From Butyrivibrio sp. (GTDB lineage: Bacteria > Bacillota_A > Clostridia > Lachnospirales > Lachnospiraceae), in NCBI RefSeq assembly GCF_024699075.1, contig NZ_JAILQF010000190.1:1-10855 (forward strand): DNA of 10,855 nucleotides, in the 5' to 3' direction. Numbering within the stretch: position 1 is the first letter of the stretch; each line of letters begins with the position of its first letter. This document shows, piece by piece, positions 1-6,316 of this stretch. The notes below the pieces were generated by a model that did no database searches, was not told where the DNA came from, and saw only the letters and a list, made by a program, of their open reading frames with translations. The position numbers and the translations under genes were made by a program.

Positions 1-185
1 TTACCCATCTGTCCGTCAGGAAGACCAACTGCAAGTCCGCTGGCATTTCCTTTTACAAAAGGATACTTTTCCATAAGCATATCAAGATTTGGTGTATTAG
101 CCATAGCAATGGCATTGCCCTCAGGATTATCATTAAGACCAAATCCGTCAAGGATCAAAAGAAGTGTTGGTTTAGAACCTCTCAT
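1..185 (-). CDS. gpmI: 2,3-bisphosphoglycerate-independent phosphoglycerate mutase, N-terminal part
   Basis: This is the first 61 codons of a cofactor-independent phosphoglycerate mutase, which interconverts 3- and 2-phosphoglycerate in glycolysis in the cytoplasm. The start (MRGSKPTLLLILDGFGLND) carries the alkaline-phosphatase-superfamily metal-binding Asp in LILDGFG. It continues through AIAMANTPNLDMLMEKYP and GLPDGQMGN, all typical of GpmI. The family normally continues with the catalytic, phosphate-accepting serine straight after GQMGN, so the window edge cuts the gene exactly at the active site and about 450 residues are missing. An ATG with a CGGAGG ribosome binding site (195-200) fixes the start. 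It lies downstream of the cation exporter on the same strand but has its own likely promoter at 242-250. I see no sign of damage. Identification is firm on the motif set; the truncation is only a window effect. Confidence 0.93.
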   Translation of the reverse strand, partial: MRGSKPTLLLILDGFGLNDNPEGNAIAMANTPNLDMLMEKYPFVKGNASGLAVGLPDGQMG

Positions 186-241
186 TTACAAAAACCTCCG
201 TAATCTACTAACTATTTATTAATTCGAATCTTTAGTCCTTT

Positions 242-250
242 ATTATATCA
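242..250 (-). promoter_or_regulatory. Extended -10 promoter of gpmI
   Basis: On the minus strand this reads TGATATAAT, a perfect extended -10 element (TG, one base, TATAAT). No good -35 is found 16-18 bases upstream, which is usual for extended -10 promoters. Transcription would start near position 235, giving a leader of about 50 nt before the gpmI ATG at 185. A second, weaker candidate (TTGTAA, 18 bp, TATTAT) lies upstream, between about 284 and 313. Confidence 0.6.
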
Positions 251-321
251 AGACCAAAAATTACAATATCTACGCTTTTATATAATACGACAGAACAAGT
301 ATTTATTACAAGATAATTATT

Positions 322-469
322 TAACAAATGTATTATCGGACAGATGATCGCTTATAAATAACATATTTATTACCTTTAAGATGATCACTTATCTGCAACA
401 TATGTATTATCAGGAAAGAAATCACCTGTCTGTAGTATATGTACTATCAGTACGATGCTCACTTATCAA
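322..469. repeat. Four tandem imperfect copies of a 37-bp unit
   Basis: Four units sit head to tail at 322-358, 359-395, 396-432 and 433-469, with no spacers and no gaps. I compared five of the six unit pairs by eye without gaps; they match at 22 to 26 of 37 positions. Best kept are the block near TAACATATGTATTATC at the left and GATCACTTATC at the right. Each unit carries two short palindrome-like cores, ACATATGT and TGATCA, in more or less intact form. The rightmost unit overlaps the stop and last codons of the cation exporter gene: GATAAGTGA on the minus strand contains that stop. The other units keep this block as GACAGGTGA, GATAAGTGA and TATAAGCGA. A further decayed copy may lie at about 292-321. 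No function is known to me; it occupies the gap before gpmI where a terminator might be expected. Confidence 0.8.
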
Positions 470-1634
470 CGATTTCAGCTTTATCGACAGTAACTTCTGT
501 TTCATACCCTGGGAACATTTCATTACTGCTTTCTCTTACAAAATCTATTATTTCCTCATCAGAAGCATCATAATCAAAGGGAACAACCACATCAAAAGCT
601 ATGATCTTTTTATTCTTATGATGAATTATCCTAAAGTCATGGAACTTTATATCAGGACCAAGTGCCTTAATTCGGCCTTCCATCTTTCCTTTGATCATCA
701 TAGTCTCATCATCATGCAGATCAACGGGATCAACATGTATTACACTACTGCATGAATACTTTTGATTCAGAAAATGTTCTATCTCATCTATAAGATCATG
801 TGCTTCCATAAGGGTTCCTTCAGAAGATATTTCCACATGAAGAGACATCATAGTCTTACTTGGGCCGTAATTATGAACTATAATATCGTGTACTCCAAGT
901 ATTTTATCGAACTCAAGCACATCACTTTCTATACTCTTTATCATATCGTCAGAAGGTGCTTCTCCAAGAAGGGGAGAAATAGTATCTCTTGTTGCTTCAA
1001 ATGCCTGATAAAAGATGAAGCAGGCAACCAGTGCTCCTGCATATCCATCAAGACTTACATCATACAAGTAACTTACTAACGAAGTAATAAGTACAACACT
1101 TGTTGAAAAGACATCAGCTATACTGTCCTTGGCATTATTTATAAGAACCGCTGAAGATATCTTTTTTCCAACTTCATTATTGTACAAATACATATATAGC
1201 TTCACCAAAACAGATGCTATAAGTATACCCGCAATAATAAGATTAAATTCGGTTTTTTCGGGTTCCATTATCTTTTTTAAAGATGTTCTTAACAGCTCAA
1301 TTGCCATACCGAAAATAAAAAAGGCAACAACAAGTCCTGCTATATATTCTATTCTTCCATGTCCAAAGGGGTGTTTTTTGTCAGGTTTTTGAGCTGCGAG
1401 TTTAAATCCAATGATCGTAACTACCGATGTTTCTGCATCAGATAAGTTATTGGCAGCATCAGCCAGAATTGATACAGAAGATGACATCATAGCAGCCATA
1501 AACTTAATGATAACAAGAACAATATTAAGTACAACGCCAAAGGCGCCGCACAGTATTCCATACTGCCGGCGCACATTTGCATCATTTATATTCTTATGAT
1601 CTTTGATAAATATTCCAGCAAGAAATTGAATCAT
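459..1634 (-). CDS. Cation diffusion facilitator (CDF) transporter, probable Mn2+ exporter
   Basis: A 391-residue inner-membrane divalent metal/proton antiporter of the CDF family. About six membrane segments lie at roughly residues 25-50, 51-77, 97-114, 129-150, 162-189 and 192-214, with the CDF signature HPFGHGRIEY at about 88-97. In TM2 the family position usually HxxxD or DxxxD reads NNLSD (Asn62, Asp66); in TM5 it reads DSIAD (Asp170, Asp174). An N-D-D-D site is what I recall for streptococcal manganese exporter MntE, against H-D-H-D in zinc exporters, so manganese is the inferred substrate. After the usual cytoplasmic dimerisation domain (about 227-305) comes a second, similar alpha/beta domain (about 317-389). 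The ATG at 1634 is chosen over an in-frame ATG 8 codons upstream because AAGAGGA (1641-1647) sits 7 nt before it. It lies 100 nt downstream of the zinc-ribbon membrane gene, separated by an inverted repeat. Confidence 0.9.
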   Translation of the reverse strand: MIQFLAGIFIKDHKNINDANVRRQYGILCGAFGVVLNIVLVIIKFMAAMMSSSVSILADAANNLSDAETSVVTIIGFKLAAQKPDKKHPFGHGRIEYIAGLVVAFFIFGMAIELLRTSLKKIMEPEKTEFNLIIAGILIASVLVKLYMYLYNNEVGKKISSAVLINNAKDSIADVFSTSVVLITSLVSYLYDVSLDGYAGALVACFIFYQAFEATRDTISPLLGEAPSDDMIKSIESDVLEFDKILGVHDIIVHNYGPSKTMMSLHVEISSEGTLMEAHDLIDEIEHFLNQKYSCSSVIHVDPVDLHDDETMMIKGKMEGRIKALGPDIKFHDFRIIHHKNKKIIAFDVVVPFDYDASDEEIIDFVRESSNEMFPGYETEVTVDKAEIVDK

Positions 1635-1677
1635 TTTATATCCTCTTTTGCTGCACATTATCTACATTTTTATGATA

Positions 1678-1716
1678 ATCCCCCACTAAGGCTCTTCACC
1701 TGTCTGCATGGGGGAT
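1678..1716 (-). other. Inverted repeat in the leader of the CDF gene
   Basis: Arms ATCCCCCA (1678-1685) and TGGGGGAT (1709-1716) form a perfect 8-bp stem around a 23-nt loop. Inside the loop AGG can pair with CCT. On the minus strand it lies between the stop of the zinc-ribbon membrane gene (1735) and the CDF start (1634). The bases after it (TTATCATAAAAATG) are not a U-tract, so it is a poor intrinsic terminator. It could be a weak terminator, an mRNA-processing or stabilising hairpin, or part of a regulatory leader. At about 100 nt in all, the gap is short for the known Mn2+ riboswitch, whose motifs I do not find. Confidence 0.5.
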
Positions 1717-1734
1717 ATATCTACTAAATAAAAT

Positions 1735-3567
1735 TTAAAGAGTTATACTTCCAATAAAAGCATTGAACTGACTCTGCCAGATGTTATCAACTCCGCTGTA
1801 CATAAGATACTCAACAACCATGTATCCATCTCCGCATGGAATAACATATATAACTCCATTTAATGATACATCATCACTTGAAGCTGTAACTCCAAAACGA
1901 AGAGCGTCTTCACCATCAATTGTTACATCCGAAGGATCAGTTACTTCAGCTCCTGATGTAAGGCTATCAAGAATAAGATCCATATTCTTGGAATCAGATT
2001 TTGAGCTGAAATTAGACTTATCTATATAAAGGAGGCTTACACGTGCTGTTCCATCTGAGTTTAGAAGATACTCCTGCTCTACACTGGTTGATGCATATTT
2101 AACCCATGATGATGGAACCTGGAAGCTTGCATCCTGAAATGTAACATCTGACATATTAACTCCAAGATACTCAGTAGGCTCAGTAGAGAATGCTACAGCT
2201 GTCTGAAGTCCACCACCTACAGAAAGAGCATCAACCGCATCAGATGGTACAGATAATGAAGCATCTGACTCCCATTCAGTAATACTTATAGTATACTGGA
2301 TCTTATCCATTGAAATAGAAAGACTCTTTCCACTATAAGTGCAGTAATATGAATTAACATCTGCCATTGAAAGATCCGGATATGAAACTACTATCTTTGA
2401 GACCTTTCCATTTTCCTTATCAAGATACAAAGACACGTCCATTTTCTGTGTTCCTGCATCTGTAGCCTTATCTGTTATACTGCAGAAATTTGTAAGGAAT
2501 GAACACTCCTTGGCATTTACACCGGTAGCAGTAAATACATAATAATCTTCGCTTTCATTGTCCTTATCATAAGAATAAGATAAAGAAGCAATGTCACCTA
2601 AGATAACTGTAGCCTCATCTTCAGCTCCTGTTGTAAGTTCTCCGCCCCAGCCTGTTGACTCTGTGTATGAGTAGCTGGTCTCAACACTTCCGCTTCTTGT
2701 AACATACATTTCATATGTCTGATTACTTTCGCTGCCATCATCATCTGCTGAAGTAAAAAGATCACCTGTAACATAAGCGATTGTATTTCCATTTTCATCA
2801 GTGATATTAGTAGCAGTCATTTCAGAAGACTGAGTAAGGTTATAGGATCTTGCATTTGTAGTATCATCTACTGTAAGACTCAGCTCATAATTAATAGAAG
2901 CATCATAAGATGAGAGTCCTGCAAGTCTTGCAGTTGCTGAATCTATCTTCATCATTGCACTTGCAAGATCAAAGCCTTCCTTAGCTACTTCATCGCCTTC
3001 TTTAATATCAAGGGCACTTTGATAGCTCTCTGCAGCCTTCTCATAATCTTTAGCATCATAAGCTTCTTTAGCTGCTTCTATAGCTTTCTTATAATCCTCT
3101 TCATGTGTCATTTCAAGATATTTGTATCCGCCTGCGCCGCCTACTCCAAGTAAAACTACAGCTGCGACAAGTCCAAATACAAGACCTTTATGGCTTTTCT
3201 TCTTTTTAGGAGCCTGCTGTCCATAGCCATTTTGCATCTGCGGATTGTACTGCTGATAGCTCTGATTATACTGGTTCTGGTACATATTCTGCGCCTGATA
3301 TGAATTCTGACCATAATATGAATTCTGAGCGCCATTAGTATTCAAAGGTGTTGTTGAGCCCTGAGCACTATTAGTATTCTGAGGTACTGATGAATTCTGA
3401 ATACTATTGGTATTCTGAGCCTGATATGCATTATAACCTGAATGGTTTGCACCAGTGTCTGCATTAGTTCCATTTTCTGCTGCAGATTTTTGACTAAAAA
3501 CTTCACCACAGTATGGACAGAACTTAGCTGTATCAGATACTATCTTCCCGCATTTTCCACAATACAT
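1735..3567 (-). CDS. Zinc-ribbon, Q/N-rich, single-pass membrane protein of unknown function
   Basis: A 610-residue protein with clear modular build. Residues 1-24 are a zinc ribbon (Cys3, Cys6, Cys17, Cys20, CGKCG and CPYCG). Residues about 40-118 are a low-complexity stretch rich in Gln, Asn, Tyr and Ser with recurring QNTN, AQNS and QNSY motifs. Four lysines (121-124) precede one membrane helix (about 128-148), so by the positive-inside rule the zinc ribbon is cytosolic and the rest outside. Residues about 155-200 resemble a TPR pair (YKKAIEAAKEAYDAKDYEKA). Then come a beta-rich region (about 205-445) like Firmicute LolA-type or DUF6612-type domains and a C-terminal region (about 470-610) that reads like a PsbP/Mog1 fold; both assignments are by pattern only. 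It starts 21 nt after the Sel1 gene, with GAGGG 10 nt before the ATG, so the two are almost surely co-transcribed. Binding partner and role are unknown. Confidence 0.85.
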   Translation of the reverse strand: MYCGKCGKIVSDTAKFCPYCGEVFSQKSAAENGTNADTGANHSGYNAYQAQNTNSIQNSSVPQNTNSAQGSTTPLNTNGAQNSYYGQNSYQAQNMYQNQYNQSYQQYNPQMQNGYGQQAPKKKKSHKGLVFGLVAAVVLLGVGGAGGYKYLEMTHEEDYKKAIEAAKEAYDAKDYEKAAESYQSALDIKEGDEVAKEGFDLASAMMKIDSATARLAGLSSYDASINYELSLTVDDTTNARSYNLTQSSEMTATNITDENGNTIAYVTGDLFTSADDDGSESNQTYEMYVTRSGSVETSYSYTESTGWGGELTTGAEDEATVILGDIASLSYSYDKDNESEDYYVFTATGVNAKECSFLTNFCSITDKATDAGTQKMDVSLYLDKENGKVSKIVVSYPDLSMADVNSYYCTYSGKSLSISMDKIQYTISITEWESDASLSVPSDAVDALSVGGGLQTAVAFSTEPTEYLGVNMSDVTFQDASFQVPSSWVKYASTSVEQEYLLNSDGTARVSLLYIDKSNFSSKSDSKNMDLILDSLTSGAEVTDPSDVTIDGEDALRFGVTASSDDVSLNGVIYVIPCGDGYMVVEYLMYSGVDNIWQSQFNAFIGSITL

Positions 3568-3588
3568 ATTTCTCTTTCCCTCGCTTTT

Positions 3589-5025
3589 TTACTCCTCCGA
3601 ATCCAATATTTTTTCTGCATCTTCAATGCATTTTTTAGTTTCAGCTATCAGCTGTACTGCATTCGGATCATCTTTTTTTCTATAATAAAAACCTGTCAAG
3701 GCATTATTAAGCAGTGTAAGTGCTTTAGGTACATCCGGTGATATTCCGATTCCATACAAGAAGCATTGTCCCATCTTCTGCATGATATCCGGTATTATCG
3801 GATCTGGTCTTCCGTCATCGCCATAACATTCAAACATGGCACGCTCATACATAAGATATGCATATCTTTCATTTTTTTCTACATGATAACCCTGAAGATA
3901 CATATCTCCTAGTTTGAAAAGACAATTGGCATCATCAAAAAGAAGTGCGCCTTTCAGAAAATACTCATATGCTTTAGCATAATCAACTTCCTGATGTCTT
4001 CCATAATAGTAGCAATAGCCAAGATTACTGATAGCACGCGGTTCTCCTGCATCAGCTGCTATCTTGTAAAGTTCAAAGGCTCTCTGATAATCCTGTCTTA
4101 CATAACGGCCTTCATAATATAATGTTCCAAGATTGAGTGCTGCAACCGGCATATTCTGCCTTACACATTCCTCGTAACACTGAACCACCTTAGCCATGAT
4201 CTGTTGGACATCATCACGTTCATGGTGTTCATAAGCCCATTGGTACATTCCGTCATAATTCTCATTCTCGATCAGTTCTTCTACTTCATCAAGATCATCC
4301 TGATCTTCTCTTGAAAGGTTCTCATTGAGCTCATCAGTATTTTCAAATTCATCCTGACTTATCTCTCTTATGATATGCTTGGTAAGTTCTACTGCAAAAG
4401 GAACATCTTCACCCTCAAAATAATTACAGCTTATAACGGTTCCTTTCATTATTGTATTCTTCTTACCAAAAGGTATTTCTACATATGAGCCTGACTGTAA
4501 CATTCCGAAATCACTTATATAAAAATAGTTAGTGCTCATTCCTTTTGGTTCTACGTTACAATAACAATATCGAACAGATGTTTTCTCTGTGTTTTGGAAT
4601 TCACCGCCGTCAAAAAGGAAAAGATTATCGATCGGTATCAGTTCTCTGAGCTTAACTGACAGATTAGTTATGATCCTATCTGCATTTTTGGAAAGCTCAC
4701 CGCCATATATATAATTATTGCCTTTGGTATCAGTAATTATAAGTTCAAATGAACCACGATCTTCTGATATGTATTTTCCTTCTTTTCTTCCATAAAATAC
4801 TTCATTAACGTATTCGAGTATTTCTACGGCAAGATCTTTCCCGATGCTTGCACCAAGCTTTCTTACAGCAGAATAATCCTGATCCTCATCATCCTTTCCC
4901 AGGTAAGCTGTAAACCACAAACGACCGGAACCAGAAATAGTAAGCTTTTGTTCTGACTCCTCTCCTAAGGTTGTTGAATACTGGCCTAACTTTTTTGAAA
5001 TCAGTCTGATCTTTTGAATTTTCAT
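3589..5025 (-). CDS. Sel1-repeat protein with unknown N-terminal domain
   Basis: A 478-residue, probably cytosolic protein with no signal peptide or membrane helix. Residues 1-140 form a beta-rich domain I do not recognise. Residues about 165-222 hold a small module (YFYISDFGML, SYVEIPFGKKN, GTVISCNYFEGEDVPF, TKHIIRE), seen by recollection in other clostridial proteins and recalling the PFG turn of PriA. An acidic linker (about 225-255) follows. Residues about 294-450 are Sel1-like repeats, for example AALNLGTLYYEGRYVRQDY, AISNLGYCYYYGRHQEVDY and FKLGDMYLQGYHVEKNERY; such repeats form protein-binding solenoids. The ATG has a strong GGAGGGG site (5031-5037) at 5-nt spacing and a sigma-A promoter just upstream. 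It is first in a two-gene operon with the zinc-ribbon membrane protein, suggesting a scaffold or adaptor for it; this is inference. Confidence 0.85.
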   Translation of the reverse strand: MKIQKIRLISKKLGQYSTTLGEESEQKLTISGSGRLWFTAYLGKDDEDQDYSAVRKLGASIGKDLAVEILEYVNEVFYGRKEGKYISEDRGSFELIITDTKGNNYIYGGELSKNADRIITNLSVKLRELIPIDNLFLFDGGEFQNTEKTSVRYCYCNVEPKGMSTNYFYISDFGMLQSGSYVEIPFGKKNTIMKGTVISCNYFEGEDVPFAVELTKHIIREISQDEFENTDELNENLSREDQDDLDEVEELIENENYDGMYQWAYEHHERDDVQQIMAKVVQCYEECVRQNMPVAALNLGTLYYEGRYVRQDYQRAFELYKIAADAGEPRAISNLGYCYYYGRHQEVDYAKAYEYFLKGALLFDDANCLFKLGDMYLQGYHVEKNERYAYLMYERAMFECYGDDGRPDPIIPDIMQKMGQCFLYGIGISPDVPKALTLLNNALTGFYYRKKDDPNAVQLIAETKKCIEDAEKILDSEE

Positions 5026-5051
5026 GCTGTCCCCTCCGGTTATCCCTACGT

Positions 5052-5080
5052 ATTATGATTCATTTTACCACATAGTGCAA
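5052..5080 (-). promoter_or_regulatory. Sigma-A promoter of the Sel1/zinc-ribbon operon
   Basis: Reading the minus strand, TTGCAC (5075-5080) is followed after exactly 17 bp by CATAAT (5052-5057), one mismatch from TATAAT. Transcription would begin near 5045, leaving a short leader of about 20 nt that holds little more than the GGAGGGG ribosome binding site. Confidence 0.7.
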
Positions 5081-5145
5081 AAGATTATTTGTAATCCGGA
5101 GATATTTATATACTATCATCCAAATTACAATTTGAAATAAATTTC

Positions 5146-5179
5146 CGACGAAATGCATGTTTTATACGACGAAATGCAT
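5146..5179. repeat. Two identical 13-bp direct repeats, 21 bp apart
   Basis: CGACGAAATGCAT occurs at 5146-5158 and again at 5167-5179, a start-to-start distance of 21 bp, or two turns of B-DNA. Each contains the ATGCAT palindrome, and the second extends to the 10-bp palindrome AAATGCATTT. They lie 66-99 bp upstream of the -35 of the Sel1 operon promoter and about 40 bp beyond the terminator of the neighbouring operon, in otherwise AT-rich DNA. A CAAATT-AC-AATTTG inverted repeat (5121-5134) lies between them and the promoter. Position and phasing suit binding of a transcription factor on one face of the helix. No regulator is identified. Confidence 0.7.
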
Positions 5180-5208
5180 TTTTTGAAGAAAATCAACGTA
5201 ATATCGTA

Positions 5209-5258
5209 TATAAAATAACAAAAGGCCGCAGAGAGGTCTCGCCTCTATGTGGCCCTTT
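5209..5258 (-). terminator. Intrinsic terminator of the carboxypeptidase/NADAR operon
   Basis: On the minus strand AAAGGGCCACATAGAGG pairs with CCTCTCTGCGGCCTTTT around a CGAGA loop, with two interruptions and one bulge, and is followed by TTTTGTTATTTTA. It begins 16 nt after the stop of the small protein gene (5274), the last gene of that operon. The plus strand has no matching T-run after the hairpin. Confidence 0.85.
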
Positions 5259-5273
5259 GAATATTATCAGATA

Positions 5274-5477
5274 TTACTTTCTATTATTTATATCTACTCG
5301 CTTTACAATGGATTGCCACATCTGTTGCTGAAGCTCACCAACATAACCATTATCGCTGCATTCTTTTTTGAAATCATGATATGCACTATCATGTCCACCC
5401 TCAGGATCCTCTTTTAAAGCCTTATCCAGAAGAACCTCATACTTTTCGATAATCTCACGTTTTCTTTCTGTAACCAT
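5274..5477 (-). CDS. Small charged protein of unknown function
   Basis: A 67-residue protein, mostly helical by composition, with many Lys, Arg and Glu (MVTERKREIIEKYEVLLDKA at the start) and a KKECSDNGYVGELQQQMWQ stretch near residues 37-55. I do not recognise a family; there is no signal peptide, membrane helix or Cys pair. Two starts are possible. The ATG at 5507 overlaps the NADAR stop as ATGA and would add 10 residues but has no good ribosome binding site. The ATG at 5477 has GGGAGG (5486-5491) 8 nt upstream and is preferred, leaving a 26-nt gap after the NADAR gene. The terminator follows at once. As the last gene of a three-gene operon it may be a partner of the NADAR protein, but nothing in the sequence proves this. 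Confidence 0.7.
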   Translation of the reverse strand: MVTERKREIIEKYEVLLDKALKEDPEGGHDSAYHDFKKECSDNGYVGELQQQMWQSIVKRVDINNRK

Positions 5478-5503
5478 AAGCTGTGCCTCCCTGTAATAGT
5501 TTT

Positions 5504-6316
5504 TCATTCAGGCAAACTGATGTCGCCCGCAGGATTTGTTTTTTGTTCTATGATAGTTCTAAGTCTTGCGTTATCAAAGACTTCCTGCTTCATTTCGAGT
5601 AGTCCTGCTCTTGGAAGTGATGCTATATTAGCGTCAAGTCTTCCTATTTCGTATGATCTAAGACATGTATCTTTGGCATGCTGATCTGGAAGTGACAGGA
5701 CATATGTCTGAATAGCTCTGGTAAAATCAGGTATCATCTGAAGTTCACCAGGAGTCATTCTAAATTCCGGAATCGTGGTACCATCTTTTATATCTATATA
5801 AGGAAGTATTTCTCCACAAGCCAGTAGCGACATTCTAAGCCACGATCTTACATCCATAAGAACTCGCCCAAGTCTGTTTCTCCCTTTCCATTTGGAAGGA
5901 TCATATGCCTCGGGCTGACTTAAGGAGATACCTGTTCCCCAGCTCTCATCAAGCGGAGAAGAAAATGCTATTACTTTATTACCTGTAGCAAGAAGCTTTT
6001 GAGCAAGTTCGGGATTTTGCTGGAATTTAGCTCTGATTCCTCTGTATGCTACGCCTTCGCATGTAACATCCCAGACCATATCCCTGTAGCCCTCAAACTT
6101 TGTAGAAAGCTTTTTGATCTCTTCAGGTGATGTTTCCTGCATGATCTTCTGGCCTATCTGACGCTGGCCAAACATCATGACTTTGTGAAGCATTATAAAT
6201 TGAAGTGATGACTGATACTGAATACCCGCATATTTAAAAGGAGCATCGATCCAATTACTTAGTTCTCCATATGCATCGTTTTCACGATAAAAACAGACCA
6301 AGTTGTCACTCTTCAT
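5504..6316 (-). CDS. NADAR/YbiA-like protein with extra C-terminal region
   Basis: A 270-residue cytosolic protein. Residues about 8-160 match the NADAR (DUF1768, YbiA-like) domain. This shows in CFYRENDAYGELSNWIDAPF, the ALLMHK-like region LQFIMLHKVMMFG (39-50), VAYRGIRAKFQQNPELAQKL (89-108), LLATG, SPLDESWGTGISL (120-132) and KWKGRNRLGRVLMDVRSWL (142-160). Family members act on ADP-ribose-type N-glycosidic bonds: YbiA on riboflavin intermediates, others removing ADP-ribose from guanine. Two positions usually Glu seem changed: the EQYMM-type Glu is Leu39 and the VEAS-type Glu is Phe118, so activity may be lost or altered. This comes from recalled family patterns, not an alignment. Residues about 165-270 form a helical extension I cannot assign. 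The ATG lies inside the end of the carboxypeptidase-like gene (11-nt overlap) with GGAGG 5 nt before it, so the two are translationally coupled. Confidence 0.82.
   Translation of the reverse strand: MKSDNLVCFYRENDAYGELSNWIDAPFKYAGIQYQSSLQFIMLHKVMMFGQRQIGQKIMQETSPEEIKKLSTKFEGYRDMVWDVTCEGVAYRGIRAKFQQNPELAQKLLATGNKVIAFSSPLDESWGTGISLSQPEAYDPSKWKGRNRLGRVLMDVRSWLRMSLLACGEILPYIDIKDGTTIPEFRMTPGELQMIPDFTRAIQTYVLSLPDQHAKDTCLRSYEIGRLDANIASLPRAGLLEMKQEVFDNARLRTIIEQKTNPAGDISLPE

Noticed and set aside
322..469. CRISPR array in the repeat region
   Set aside because: The units abut with no spacers, differ from each other at about 30-40% of positions and overlap a gene end, so this is a diverged tandem repeat.
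381..1599. Plus-strand open frames opposite the cation exporter
   Set aside because: They lie antisense to a well-supported transporter gene, lack family motifs and have no good ribosome binding sites.
1635..1734. Manganese (yybP-ykoY type) riboswitch before the CDF gene
   Set aside because: The gap is only 100 nt and I could not find the conserved internal-loop motifs; only a simple hairpin is supported.
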